Notes: generated by a model not told the origin, from the letters alone. Positions 23,974 through 32,975 are shown, counted from the first letter of the stretch. The stretch: 64,000 bases of DNA from an uncultured Collinsella sp. (GCA_900755685.1 CAAEHI010000044.1:1-64000), one strand, 5' to 3'. A program made the numbers and translations.

Positions 23974-25485
23974 CTAGTAGCTATCGTACGAATTGTCGGT
24001 AGAATCGGTGGGTGTCTGACCGTCAGTTGCGGTATCGGCGCCATCCGTGGACTGGGCATCGGTACCGTCGGTGGTATCGGTACCATCGGTGGTGTCGGTA
24101 CCATCAGAACTTTCACCATTCTCGGAATCAGACGTCTCCTTCTTGGGAACGGTGATCGTCACACGCGCCACGCCCGAGGTCTTGGTATCGTAACGAACTT
24201 TTTCACCGTTCTTGGTAACGGTGACATCGGAAGGCTTGGACGTGGTGATCTCGATCGAAGACTCGGGCGTGTACTCCTGCTCAAAGGGGCCAGTCGCCTG
24301 GGCGCCATAGACCGACTTGCCGTCAACCTTGACCTCAATCCACGCGGTCTTTCCCTTGGCAACGGAGACTTTGACCTTCGTGACCTCGTTCTCTTCCTTC
24401 TTGGCCGTCGTCTTGGTAGCGTCCGAATCAGTCGACTCATCCGTCGCCTCATCGGTGTCATCGTCCTCGTCGACCGTTTCGGTCTTCTTAGAAGACTTCT
24501 TGGTCGTCATCTTGGTAGCAGTGGGCGTCTCGGGCGTGTTCTCGGGCGCCGAAGATGCGCAGCCACGCAGAAGCACCACGATGAGCACAATCAACAGCAG
24601 CACAACGGCACCGATGCCGGCGTAGACGATACGCGGATCGAGCCCGTTGTTTTGAGGAGTACGTGATCCGCCGCGTCCACGACCGGAACTGCTGCGGCCG
24701 CCTCCCTGAGGCATACGACCGCGATTGCTATCGGAACGGCCGCGATAGCCGCCCTGGCCCTGAAGGCTGCGCTGACCCGAGCGGGGCGCAAGCTCACCGC
24801 GGCCTTGATAGCCACGCTGGCCCGAACGCGAAGCCGAAGAGCGCTGGCCATACGGCTGTGATTGAGAGCGAAGACGCGGCGTCACCTGCGTGGTATCGGC
24901 ATCCGCATAGCCACCGCGAGAGCGTCCCATAGAGGCACCACGGTAACCGCGATCGGAATAGCCGCCGTCGCCGTAGCCGGCACGAGGGTCACGCGCCACG
25001 CCGCGGGCAGCGGGAAGTGCACGGTCCTCGGGCATCGGCGTACTGCGGAACCGGTCACGCTGTGAGCGAATCTCCTCGCCCGAACCCGTCTCGGTAATAT
25101 AACCGGCCTGCTGAGGACGCTGTCCATAGCGGGTCGAACGACCGCCCTGAACCATCAGGAAGCGCCCGTTATCGACCGAGGAACGCGAATTGACGTAGCC
25201 GGCGGCGTCCTGAAAACGACCGCCCTGCTGGGACGTCTCGCGTTCGTATGCCATCAGGTCGTCAAAGTAGGCATTGACGACCTCGCGCGGATTGAGGCCC
25301 AAAAAGCGAGCATAGCTCGAAATCATGCCCTGCGCATAGCCGCGCGGCGGCATCGAGGCAAAGTTACCGGTCTCGAAAAACTCGATGATCTGCGGCCTGA
25401 TTTTGATGGTGTTGGCGACCTGCTGAATGGAAAGGCCCATTCGGCGACGCTGCTCGAGCAGCATGTCACCAAAGCGTGCAGCCAT
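23974..25485 (-). CDS. rodZ: RodZ-like helix-turn-helix membrane protein
   Basis: The 503-residue protein has a cytoplasmic RodZ-type helix-turn-helix (residues 1-75: LEQRRRMGLSIQQVANTIKIRPQIIEFFETGNF), a long Arg/Gly/Ser/Gln-rich disordered linker (about 90-280, with several RGGY/RGQ-type repeats), one membrane helix (about 283-306) and an external DUF4115-like beta domain (about 365-445). The last 50 residues are a Thr/Asp/Gly tail with repeated TDGTDT units. RodZ links MreB to cell-wall synthesis in rods. Its start overlaps the ftsK stop by one base. The linker is far longer than in E. coli RodZ. Confidence 0.82.
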   Translation of the reverse strand: MAARFGDMLLEQRRRMGLSIQQVANTIKIRPQIIEFFETGNFASMPPRGYAQGMISSYARFLGLNPREVVNAYFDDLMAYERETSQQGGRFQDAAGYVNSRSSVDNGRFLMVQGGRSTRYGQRPQQAGYITETGSGEEIRSQRDRFRSTPMPEDRALPAARGVARDPRAGYGDGGYSDRGYRGASMGRSRGGYADADTTQVTPRLRSQSQPYGQRSSASRSGQRGYQGRGELAPRSGQRSLQGQGGYRGRSDSNRGRMPQGGGRSSSGRGRGGSRTPQNNGLDPRIVYAGIGAVVLLLIVLIVVLLRGCASSAPENTPETPTATKMTTKKSSKKTETVDEDDDTDEATDESTDSDATKTTAKKEENEVTKVKVSVAKGKTAWIEVKVDGKSVYGAQATGPFEQEYTPESSIEITTSKPSDVTVTKNGEKVRYDTKTSGVARVTITVPKKETSDSENGESSDGTDTTDGTDTTDGTDAQSTDGADTATDGQTPTDSTDNSYDSY

Positions 25486-28265
25486 CAGAATCCTCCAAAC
25501 TCACGATCTTCACGTGCCATCTCGGCGTCGACAGATTCCAGCGCGGCAAGCCCCTCCTCGTCCAACAGGACCTCGCGCGGCTTGGAACCGTCGGGCGGGC
25601 CGACGACACCCTTTTCTTCCAGCATGTCCATAATACGCCCGGCACGCGCATAGCCAACCTTCAGACGACGTTGCAGGCCAGATGTGGAGCCAAGCTGCGA
25701 TTCCACCACAATATGGGCGGCTTCCCAAATGAGCGGATCATCGTCTTGCGGCTCGGCTACTCCGGTGCGGACAATACCGCCGCCACCCGCCATGGACATG
25801 GAAGCGGGCGCCACGGCAGACAGAATCTCCTCGTGGTAGTCGGGCTCGCTCTGCGACTTGACGAACTCGACAATCTCGTTGATCTCATCATCCGAAACAA
25901 AGCATCCCTGAATACGGCGAGGCTTGCCCCAGTCGACCTTGGAAAACAGCATGTCGCCCAAACCGGTAAGCTTTTCGGCACCCATCTGGTCGATGATGAC
26001 GCGCGAGTCGATACCCGTGGCGACGTTAAAGGCGATGCGGTTGGTGATGTTGGCCTTGATAAGGCCCGTCACCACGTTGGAGCTGGGGCGCTGCGTGGCC
26101 ACGATAAGATGAATACCGGCGGCACGGCCCAGCTGGGCGATACGCACAATCGACGCCTCGACGTCCTTGCCGGCAACCATCATCAGGTCCGAAAGCTCGT
26201 CAATAATGATGACCAGGTAGGGCATCTTTTGCGGCGGGTTGTCGTAATGCTCAAACTCGCCGGCGGCCTGCTTTTCGTTGTAGGTCGAGATCTTACGCAC
26301 GTTAAGGCGCTCGAAGACCTTCAGGCGACGCTCCATCTCGGACACGGCCCATTGCAGAGCGCTCGCGGCCTGCTTGGGTTCGGTAACGACCGGTACATAA
26401 AGATGCGGCAGGCCGTTATAGCCCGCAAGCTCGACGCGCTTGGGGTCGACCATGATCAAGCGAACGTCCTCGGGAAGCGCGCGCATGAGCAGGGTCGTGA
26501 TGATGGAGTTGATCATCACCGACTTACCGGAACCAGTGGTACCGGCGATCAGCAGGTGGGGCATCTTGGCAAGGTCGGCGACGACCGGCGTGCCCTCGGC
26601 ATCGCGCCCGATTGCGAGCTCGAGCGGACCGCCCTTCACATAGGGCAGCACGTCGCCCAGGTTGACGTTCTGGCGCTTGCGATTGGGGATCTCGATGCCC
26701 ACGAGCGAGGTGCCGGGGATCGGGGCAAAGATACGCACCGACTGGGCAGCGAGCGAAAGCGCGATATCGTCCTCGAGGCTCGAGATCTTGCTCACGCGCT
26801 CGCCCTCGCCAGGTTGCAGCTTAAAGGTCGTCACCGTGGGGCCGGCGATCCAGCCGACCACGCGGGCACTGCGGCCAAACTCAAGCAACGTGGACTGAAG
26901 CGACTCGGCAGTCTGTTCCAGCTCCTTGTCAGAAGACGCGGAGGACGCCGACTGCGGGTTGGCATGCAGGATTTCGAGTGGCGGAAGCTTAAGGCCATCC
27001 TCTTCTTCGCCCTCGTTATCTGCGGCGCCGCCGTCCGCTCCCCCATCCCTAGCCGCAGCCGATCCGACAGCACTCGAGGCAGGCGCATCGGCAACCTTGG
27101 GATGCTTCAAGAAGTCGGGAATCTGAGGTGCTGCCGAGACAGGATTCACGGCAAACGGCGGCTCGGACTCGTCAATCTTATCGGGGTCGTCTTCCATCGA
27201 AAGCTGGCCGGTTACCTGTTCGCGCTTGGCATGGCGACTCGGCAGCAAAGTTGTCTTTGCGGTCTCAATCGGCGCCTCGTCGTCCTCGTCATCGCCCTCA
27301 GTGAGCTCAATCTCGCTATCGGACCAAGACGGGTCGGGCTCACTCGTATTGAGCTTAGGCGCAGCCTTGCCCTTCTTGGCATGGCGGCGCGGCAGCAGCG
27401 TCGTCTTAGCGCGCTCGGCCTCCACGGCATCGGATACGTCGACAAACGGATCCTCGTCCTCGTCGTCATTGTCCAAAACCGGGTCCACATCGTTGCCCAT
27501 GACCGTGGTCACTGCAGCATCGGAGCCCTTTTGACGAAGAATGCTCAGGTGCGGACGGGCAACGCCGGGCACCGACAGGGCTTCGTCGTCACCCCACGGA
27601 CTCGCGTTAACATCGGCACGACGGCGCTCGGCAAAATCGGCCGCACGGTCGCGAGCAGAGCGCAGCACGCCGCCAACCGAAAAGCCGATGATGACCAAGC
27701 CCACGACGACAAGGCCCAACAGGACTACCATCGCGATAGGCTTACCCAGGGCATTCTGCAGCGCACTCGCAATAAACGCACCGATGTAGCCACCCGAGGC
27801 GGACAAATTTTGCGGCGTGAACATAAGGTCACACGAGACACTCGTACCCGGCACCATCAGCGAAAGAATGGAAACGACGGCGATAAAGACCACGGCGCCG
27901 CCCGCAACAGAGCGCACGTTGAGCGGCGAGTCCTCGCCTAAAAAGAGTGTGGCGGCAAACAGCAAAATGACGATCGGCAGCACGTAGGCGCCCAGACCAA
28001 AGCCCAGGTGGTAGAAACCAGCAACCGCAGCCGTAACGGGTGCGGTCGCCGGCGAAATCACGGCAATGAAGGACGCAATCGCCAAAACGGCGATGACCAC
28101 GCCGGCGATATCGCGGTTGGCCGAGGGCTCGACCAAGGGCTCAAAATCGTCGAAGTCGGCCTCGTGGCCCTTATTGGCACGCAGATGGGAACCGGCACCC
28201 TTAGCAGATGCCGGTTGGTTATTGGCCTTATTGCCTTTGGCGTTTTGTGCAGATCCGCGCGCCAA
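25485..28265 (-). CDS. ftsK: DNA translocase FtsK/SpoIIIE
   Basis: This 926-residue protein pumps chromosomal DNA through the closing septum. Four or five membrane segments span about 52-200, a disordered acidic linker about 205-445, and the RecA-like motor about 455-800 with Walker A GTTGSGKS (575-582) and Walker B LVIIIDEL (684-691). The C-terminal gamma winged helix (about 843-905) recognises polar sequences. The linker holds the near-identical segments KTTLLPRRHAKK (287-298) and KTTLLPSRHAKR (337-348). Translation starts at TTG 28265, with GGAGG 6 bases upstream. Confidence 0.95.
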   Translation of the reverse strand: MARGSAQNAKGNKANNQPASAKGAGSHLRANKGHEADFDDFEPLVEPSANRDIAGVVIAVLAIASFIAVISPATAPVTAAVAGFYHLGFGLGAYVLPIVILLFAATLFLGEDSPLNVRSVAGGAVVFIAVVSILSLMVPGTSVSCDLMFTPQNLSASGGYIGAFIASALQNALGKPIAMVVLLGLVVVGLVIIGFSVGGVLRSARDRAADFAERRRADVNASPWGDDEALSVPGVARPHLSILRQKGSDAAVTTVMGNDVDPVLDNDDEDEDPFVDVSDAVEAERAKTTLLPRRHAKKGKAAPKLNTSEPDPSWSDSEIELTEGDDEDDEAPIETAKTTLLPSRHAKREQVTGQLSMEDDPDKIDESEPPFAVNPVSAAPQIPDFLKHPKVADAPASSAVGSAAARDGGADGGAADNEGEEEDGLKLPPLEILHANPQSASSASSDKELEQTAESLQSTLLEFGRSARVVGWIAGPTVTTFKLQPGEGERVSKISSLEDDIALSLAAQSVRIFAPIPGTSLVGIEIPNRKRQNVNLGDVLPYVKGGPLELAIGRDAEGTPVVADLAKMPHLLIAGTTGSGKSVMINSIITTLLMRALPEDVRLIMVDPKRVELAGYNGLPHLYVPVVTEPKQAASALQWAVSEMERRLKVFERLNVRKISTYNEKQAAGEFEHYDNPPQKMPYLVIIIDELSDLMMVAGKDVEASIVRIAQLGRAAGIHLIVATQRPSSNVVTGLIKANITNRIAFNVATGIDSRVIIDQMGAEKLTGLGDMLFSKVDWGKPRRIQGCFVSDDEINEIVEFVKSQSEPDYHEEILSAVAPASMSMAGGGGIVRTGVAEPQDDDPLIWEAAHIVVESQLGSTSGLQRRLKVGYARAGRIMDMLEEKGVVGPPDGSKPREVLLDEEGLAALESVDAEMAREDREFGGF

Positions 28266-28266
28266 A

Positions 28267-29937
28267 CTAAACCTCCATGACGACCGGGATGATCATCGGA
28301 CGAGTGCGCGTACGGCTCCAGATAAAGTTGGAGAGCGAGTCGCGCACGGCCTTGCGAATGGCATCGGAACCGCTGCTCGTAAAGCTGAACTTGCCCTTCT
28401 CGATCGTCTTCATAATGGACGCGGAGGCATCCTCGGAGAACTGGTCGTCGATGGCAAACGAGACGCCGCGGCCCGAGAACTCGATGGCCTCGATCTTCTT
28501 GTGCTTGAGCGAGACGATGGCAACAGCGGTAACCATACCGTCGTTGGCGAGCTTCTGACGATCACGCAAGACGATGGGGTCGGTATCGCCGATGCGCAGG
28601 CCGTCGACGTAAACGACGCCGGACTCGACGGGCGTACCGCGCTTAACGATACCGCCGCGCATCTCGAGCGTGTCGCCGTTGTCGAGAATAAAGATATGAT
28701 CGTCCTTGAGACCCATCTTGCGGGCCAGCTGGGCATGGGCGCGCAGATGCACGGCTTCACCGTGAACCGGCATAAAGTACGTGGGCTTGGCCATGGCCAT
28801 CAGGAGCTTGAGCTCCTCCTGGCTACCGTGACCGGAAACGTGAACGAGAGCGCGGTTCTTATCCCACACGTCGCAGCCGAGCTTGGCCAGGCTGTTGACG
28901 ACCTGCTGGACGGCTTTCTCATTGCCGGGAACAGGAGTTGCCGAGAGGATAACGGTATCGCCCTCGTGGATGGAGAGCGTCTTGTGCTCGCCATTGGCCA
29001 TGCGGGACAGGGCCGACAGCGGCTCGCCCTGCGAACCGGTGCACATGACGACAATCTTGTCGTCAGGCAGGTTATCAATGTCAAAGGCATCGATGATATC
29101 GGCGTCGTCGATGTTGAGGTAGCCAAGCTCGCGCGCCACGCGGGTGTTAGTGAGCATGGAGCGACCGGTCACAACGACCTTACGGCCGCACTTGCGGGCG
29201 GCATCGCAGATCTGCTGCAAACGATGGATGTGGCTCGAGAACGATGCGACGAACACGCGACCAGGGGCGTTCTTGATGGCGTGCAGCAGGTTGGGACCAA
29301 CCTCGGCCTCAGACTTGGTAAAGCCGGGAACCGTGGCGTTGGTGGAGTCAGAAAGCAGCAGGTCGATGCCCTGCTTGGCAAAGCGGCTGATAGCGGCATA
29401 GTCGGGCGTGACGCCGTCGATGGGCGTCTGGTCGAGCTTAAAGTCGCCGGTGTGCATAACGGTGCCCTGATTGGTGCGGATGAACACGCCCAGAGCGCCG
29501 GGGATGGAGTGCGTCATCGAGAAGAAGTCGAGCGAGATGCCGCCAAGGTTGACATGGCTGCCACCCTTGACCTCGCGGAACTTGGGCGCGCGGATGCGGA
29601 ACTCAGAAAGCTTGCCCTCGATAAAGCCAAGCGTCAGCTTGCTCGAGAAGATGGGCACCTTATTGTTGAGGTCCTGCAGCAGGTACGGAAGCGAACCGGT
29701 GTGGTCCTCGTGGCCGTGGGTGACGACGATACCGCGGAGCTTCTCCTCGTTCTCCAGAACATAGGTGTAGTCGGGAAGCACCAGGTCAATACCGGGCTGG
29801 GAGTCATCCGGGAACATGAGGCCGGCGTCAACGAGCACCATGTCGTCGCCGCATTCGAAGACCGTCATGTTCTTGCCGATGCCGTCAAGGCCGCCGAGCG
29901 GAATGATCTTCAAAGGAGATGATTTTTTAGCTGCCAT
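28267..29937 (-). CDS. rnj: ribonuclease J
   Basis: This 556-residue metallo-beta-lactamase/beta-CASP nuclease has endo- and 5'-3' exoribonuclease activity. THGHEDHTGSLPYLL is the zinc motif, with further ligands in HTGDFKLDQTP and the PVHGEAVHLRAH segment. ATG 29937 is chosen because homology begins at once (SPLKIIPLGGLDGIGKNM); the AAGGAAA site is 12-13 bases upstream, rather far. The 5' leader runs back into a 640-base spacer behind pnp. ftsK follows immediately. Confidence 0.95.
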   Translation of the reverse strand: MAAKKSSPLKIIPLGGLDGIGKNMTVFECGDDMVLVDAGLMFPDDSQPGIDLVLPDYTYVLENEEKLRGIVVTHGHEDHTGSLPYLLQDLNNKVPIFSSKLTLGFIEGKLSEFRIRAPKFREVKGGSHVNLGGISLDFFSMTHSIPGALGVFIRTNQGTVMHTGDFKLDQTPIDGVTPDYAAISRFAKQGIDLLLSDSTNATVPGFTKSEAEVGPNLLHAIKNAPGRVFVASFSSHIHRLQQICDAARKCGRKVVVTGRSMLTNTRVARELGYLNIDDADIIDAFDIDNLPDDKIVVMCTGSQGEPLSALSRMANGEHKTLSIHEGDTVILSATPVPGNEKAVQQVVNSLAKLGCDVWDKNRALVHVSGHGSQEELKLLMAMAKPTYFMPVHGEAVHLRAHAQLARKMGLKDDHIFILDNGDTLEMRGGIVKRGTPVESGVVYVDGLRIGDTDPIVLRDRQKLANDGMVTAVAIVSLKHKKIEAIEFSGRGVSFAIDDQFSEDASASIMKTIEKGKFSFTSSGSDAIRKAVRDSLSNFIWSRTRTRPMIIPVVMEV

Positions 29938-30150
29938 AGGTTCGTGTGGTTTCCTTTCTTCGAAACGGGTCTGGAACAACCGACGGGGCGCTTCTGGCAA
30001 ACCGACCGCCGGGAACGTACAAACATGCATCACAGAGTCGATGCAATATCCAAAATATGATACCCATTTGCACGAGCACAGACCACCCATGCATCAAAGC
30101 CCCATCTGGACCTGTATATCCCGCCGGTTCCCGTGGGGCGGGCACTGATG

Positions 30151-30231
30151 AAGTTTCCTGCTCTACAGTCCCGCTCACGACGGAGGCCACATTAAGTGGC
30201 CTCCTGTTCGTGCGGAACTCGCGATAAACTT
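30151..30231 (+). repeat. structured element, family 2, copy A
   Basis: This 81-base unit begins AAGTTTCCTGCTCTACAG and ends GCGGAACTCGCGATAAACTT, so its ends pair (AAGTTT/AAACTT). Its centre is a 9-bp hairpin, GGAGGCCAC-ATTAA-GTGGCCTCC. Copy B on the other strand has the same length and same ends, but three base pairs of the centre hairpin differ with both sides changed together. That is the signature of a conserved fold. Function unknown. Confidence 0.85.
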
Positions 30232-30386
30232 AGCCCGTGCCGGGGCCGCTGAGCCCTGACCCGCCAATATGAGATAGGTTTATTTTGGTAGGTTTTATCA
30301 GGGGAAATACTGCTATGTCTATCTACTGATCTGAAATCTGACTACTGAATAGACTGTCTAACTAAATAGCGAGCGGCACTAACCAG

Positions 30387-30533
30387 CCCTTTTGCTTGCG
30401 CCCGGGAGGGACGCATATGAAGTTTATCGCGAGTTCCGCACGCAAAGGAAAGCACTTAATGTGCTTTCCGTCTTGCGCAGGACTGTAGAGCAGGAAACTT
30501 CATATGCGTCCCTCCCGGGCGCAAGCAAAAGGG
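30387..30533 (-). repeat. structured element, family 2, copy B, inside a 39-bp perfect inverted repeat
   Basis: The 81-base unit (30420-30500) reads on the minus strand with the same ends as copy A and a centre hairpin GGAAAGCAC-ATTAA-GTGCTTTCC. Unlike copy A it is enclosed by long arms: 30387-30425 and 30495-30533 pair perfectly over 39 bases, including the AAGTTT/AAACTT ends. In the pnp transcript direction it comes right after the terminator hairpin, which it overlaps by 5 bases. Confidence 0.85.
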
Positions 30534-30556
30534 CGACCCCCTTAGGAGTCGCCCTT
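30529..30556 (-). terminator. pnp terminator
   Basis: AAGGGCGAC and GTCGCCCTT pair over a 10-base loop, 24 bases after the pnp stop, with TTTT following on the minus strand. Confidence 0.85.
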
Positions 30557-30579
30557 GTTGAGCTGCTTATGTTTAGCTG

Positions 30580-32826
30580 TTACTCGGCGTCGTGGTGACG
30601 GCGGGGCTTGCGGCCTCCGTTGTCACCGGGACGGCGCGGACGATCGCTGCGCTCGGAGCGCTCGCGACGCGGACGCTCACGGCGCTGGAAGTGCTCGCCG
30701 TCGCCCTCGGAGGCACCCTCGGCACGAGCCGGGGCCTCGGGCTTATCAAGACGATCGAGCGAGATCTTGCCGCGATCGTCGACCTCGATGACGACGACCT
30801 TGACCTCGTCGCCCACGTTGAGGACGTCCTCGACCTTCTCCACGCGGCCCTTGGCGACGCGGGAGATGTGCAGCAGGCCGTCCTTACCGGGCAGCAGGTT
30901 GACGAAGGCGCCGAAGGGCTGGATGGAGACCACGCGACCGGTGTACTCCTCGCCCGGCTCGGGAACCTTGATAATGAGCTTGATACGCTCGACGGCCTGG
31001 TCGACAGACTCGCCGGTGCCGCCGACAAAGACGGTGCCGTCCTCCTGGATGTCGACCGAGGCGCCGGTCTCGTCCTGGATACCGCGGATGACCTTACCGC
31101 CGGAACCGATGACGTCGCGGATCTTGTCGGTCGGAACCTGGATGGAGACGATGCGCGGGGCGGTGCTGCGCGTGGTGTGGCGCGGCTCGGGGATCACATC
31201 GAGCATCTTCTGCAGGATGAAAGCGCGACCCTCCTTGGCCTGCTGCAGGGCGCGGGCCAGGATGTCGAAGGTGAGGCCGGTAGCCTTGTTGTCCATCTGC
31301 AGGGCGGTGATGCCCTCGGTGGTGCCGGTGACCTTAAAGTCCATGTCGCCCAGGAAGTCCTCGAGACCCTGGATGTCGGACAGGACCACGGTCTTGCCCT
31401 CCTCCTGGATCAGGCCCATGGCGATACCGGAGACCGGGCGCTTAATGGGCACGCCGCCGTCCATAAGGGCGAGCGTGGAGCCGCAGGTCGAAGCCATCGA
31501 AGAGGAGCCGTTGGACTCCATGACCTCGGAGACGACGCGGATGGCGTAGGGGAACTCGTTCTCGTCGGGGAGCACCGGAAGCAGAGCGCGCTCAGCAAGG
31601 TTGCCGTGGCCGATCTCGCGGCGCTTGGGGCTGCCCATGCGGCCAGTCTCGCCGGTGCAGAACGGCGGGAAGTTGTAGTGATGCATGTAGCGCTTGCCCT
31701 CGGTAGGCTCGATGGTATCCAGACGCTGGCCCTCGTTGAGCATGCCGAGCGAAAGAACCGAGAGCACCTGGGTCTGGCCACGCTGGAACAGGCCGGAGCC
31801 GTGAACGAGCGGCAGGTAGTTGTCCTTCACCATGATGGGGCGGATCTCATCGGCGGCACGGCCGTCGACACGCTCACCGGTCTCGACGACCATGGTGCGC
31901 ATGGCCTTCTTCTCGAGCTTCTTGAGCGCCACGGGGATCTCGCGCTCCCAAGCGACCTGCTCCTCCTCGGTGAACTCGGCGCGGATGGACTCCTTCAGAG
32001 CCTCGACCTTACCGATACGGGAGAGCTTGTCGGCGTCACGAAGGGCGGCTGCCATCTCGTCGTAGTGGGCGAAGATGCGCTCCTGGACCTCCTCGACGGG
32101 CTGGTCGAGCGGGTACTCCTTCTTGACGATGGGGCCGTTGACCTGCTCCCACTCGGCGACGAACTCGTCCTGAGCCTGGCAAAAAGCGGCAAGGGCCTCC
32201 TGGCCAAACTTCATGGCGGCGAGCATGTCGTCCTCGGAGATCTCCTCGGCGCCGGCCTCGACCATCGAGATGAAGTCGGCGGATCCGCCCAGCTCCAGGT
32301 CCAGATCCGAGTTCTCGCGCTCCTCGTAGGTGGGGTTGACGATAAACTCGCCTGTCTCCACGTTACGGCCGATGCGCACGCAGGCAAGCGGGCCCTCGAA
32401 GGGCACGCCGCCAAGCGTCATGGCCAGGGATGCACCCATGACGTTGATGACATCGAAGGGGTTGACCTGGTCGGCGACGAGCGAGGTGGCGACGATGTGC
32501 ACCTCGTTGCGGAAGCCATCCGGGAAGCTCGGGCGAATCGGGCGATCGATCATGCGGGCCGTGAGCGTGGCCTTCTCGCTGGGACGGCCCTCACGCTTGA
32601 GGTAGCCACCCGGGATGCGGCCGGCTGCGTACATCTTCTCGTTGAAGTCGACGGTCAGCGGGAAGAAGTCGTAGTTCTTGCGCTCCTTGGAGACGACCAC
32701 GGTGTCGAGCATCGTGGTGTCGCCCTGCTTGACCAGGCAGGCGCCGGTGGCCTGCTTGGCAAGCTCGCCCGACTCAAAGGTGTAGGTCTTGCCGTACAGC
32801 TCAAAGGTCTTGGATACGAGTGTCAT
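30580..32826 (-). CDS. pnp: polyribonucleotide nucleotidyltransferase
   Basis: This 748-residue phosphorolytic 3'-5' exoribonuclease has two RNase PH-like domains flanking a helical domain, then KH (QVPTDKIRDVIGSGGKVIRGIQDETGA) and S1 (GEEYTGRVVSIQPFGAFVNLLPGKDGLLHIS) domains. The last about 50 residues are Arg/Glu/Gly-rich (RRERPRRERSERSDRPRRPGDN), an extension likely to bind RNA or partners. ATG 32826 has AAGGAG just upstream. A leader hairpin sits directly before that site, as in the autoregulated pnp leaders of other bacteria. rpsO precedes it. Confidence 0.97.
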   Translation of the reverse strand: MTLVSKTFELYGKTYTFESGELAKQATGACLVKQGDTTMLDTVVVSKERKNYDFFPLTVDFNEKMYAAGRIPGGYLKREGRPSEKATLTARMIDRPIRPSFPDGFRNEVHIVATSLVADQVNPFDVINVMGASLAMTLGGVPFEGPLACVRIGRNVETGEFIVNPTYEERENSDLDLELGGSADFISMVEAGAEEISEDDMLAAMKFGQEALAAFCQAQDEFVAEWEQVNGPIVKKEYPLDQPVEEVQERIFAHYDEMAAALRDADKLSRIGKVEALKESIRAEFTEEEQVAWEREIPVALKKLEKKAMRTMVVETGERVDGRAADEIRPIMVKDNYLPLVHGSGLFQRGQTQVLSVLSLGMLNEGQRLDTIEPTEGKRYMHHYNFPPFCTGETGRMGSPKRREIGHGNLAERALLPVLPDENEFPYAIRVVSEVMESNGSSSMASTCGSTLALMDGGVPIKRPVSGIAMGLIQEEGKTVVLSDIQGLEDFLGDMDFKVTGTTEGITALQMDNKATGLTFDILARALQQAKEGRAFILQKMLDVIPEPRHTTRSTAPRIVSIQVPTDKIRDVIGSGGKVIRGIQDETGASVDIQEDGTVFVGGTGESVDQAVERIKLIIKVPEPGEEYTGRVVSIQPFGAFVNLLPGKDGLLHISRVAKGRVEKVEDVLNVGDEVKVVVIEVDDRGKISLDRLDKPEAPARAEGASEGDGEHFQRRERPRRERSERSDRPRRPGDNGGRKPRRHHDAE

Positions 32827-32839
32827 TGTTCTCCTTAAC

Positions 32840-32862
32840 CCCGCAGACCCCTTGTCTGCGGG
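32840..32862 (-). promoter_or_regulatory. pnp leader hairpin
   Basis: CCCGCAGAC and GTCTGCGGG form a perfect 9-bp stem whose 3' edge is about 5 bases from the pnp AAGGAG. In E. coli a leader stem at this place is cut by RNase III and used by PNPase to control its own synthesis; a similar role is inferred. Alternatively it is a second rpsO terminator, but it lacks a T-run. Confidence 0.6.
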
Positions 32863-32932
32863 CTTCTCATGTGACGCGGGCCCCCTGCCCCCGCCACGCT
32901 TCAGAGCGTGATTGTTCGCGCCCTTACACAAA

Positions 32933-32961
32933 AAGAGCGCCCCGCTGCGCAGGACGCTCTT
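32933..32961 (-). terminator. rpsO terminator
   Basis: AAGAGCG and CGCTCTT arms flank a 15-base loop, 14 bases after the rpsO stop; TTTTTGTG follows on the minus strand. Partial read-through would supply pnp. Confidence 0.8.
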
Positions 32962-32975
32962 AGCATGTACAAATC

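Larger units (their letters stand above)
29938..30579. other. 640-base spacer between pnp and rnj
   Basis: No gene is evident. The spacer holds the pnp terminator (30529-30556), two inverted copies of an 81-base structured element (30151-30231 and 30420-30500), a small hairpin (30120-30142) and the rnj leader. The AT-richer middle (30237-30386) has no recognisable feature. Confidence 0.7.

Noticed and set aside
25476..29922. Long plus-strand frames opposite ftsK and rnj
   Set aside because: Antisense shadows of two well-conserved genes, with no ribosome sites or family features.
30592..32838. 748-codon plus-strand frame opposite pnp
   Set aside because: Antisense shadow; Leu/Gly/Asp-rich with no recognisable domain.
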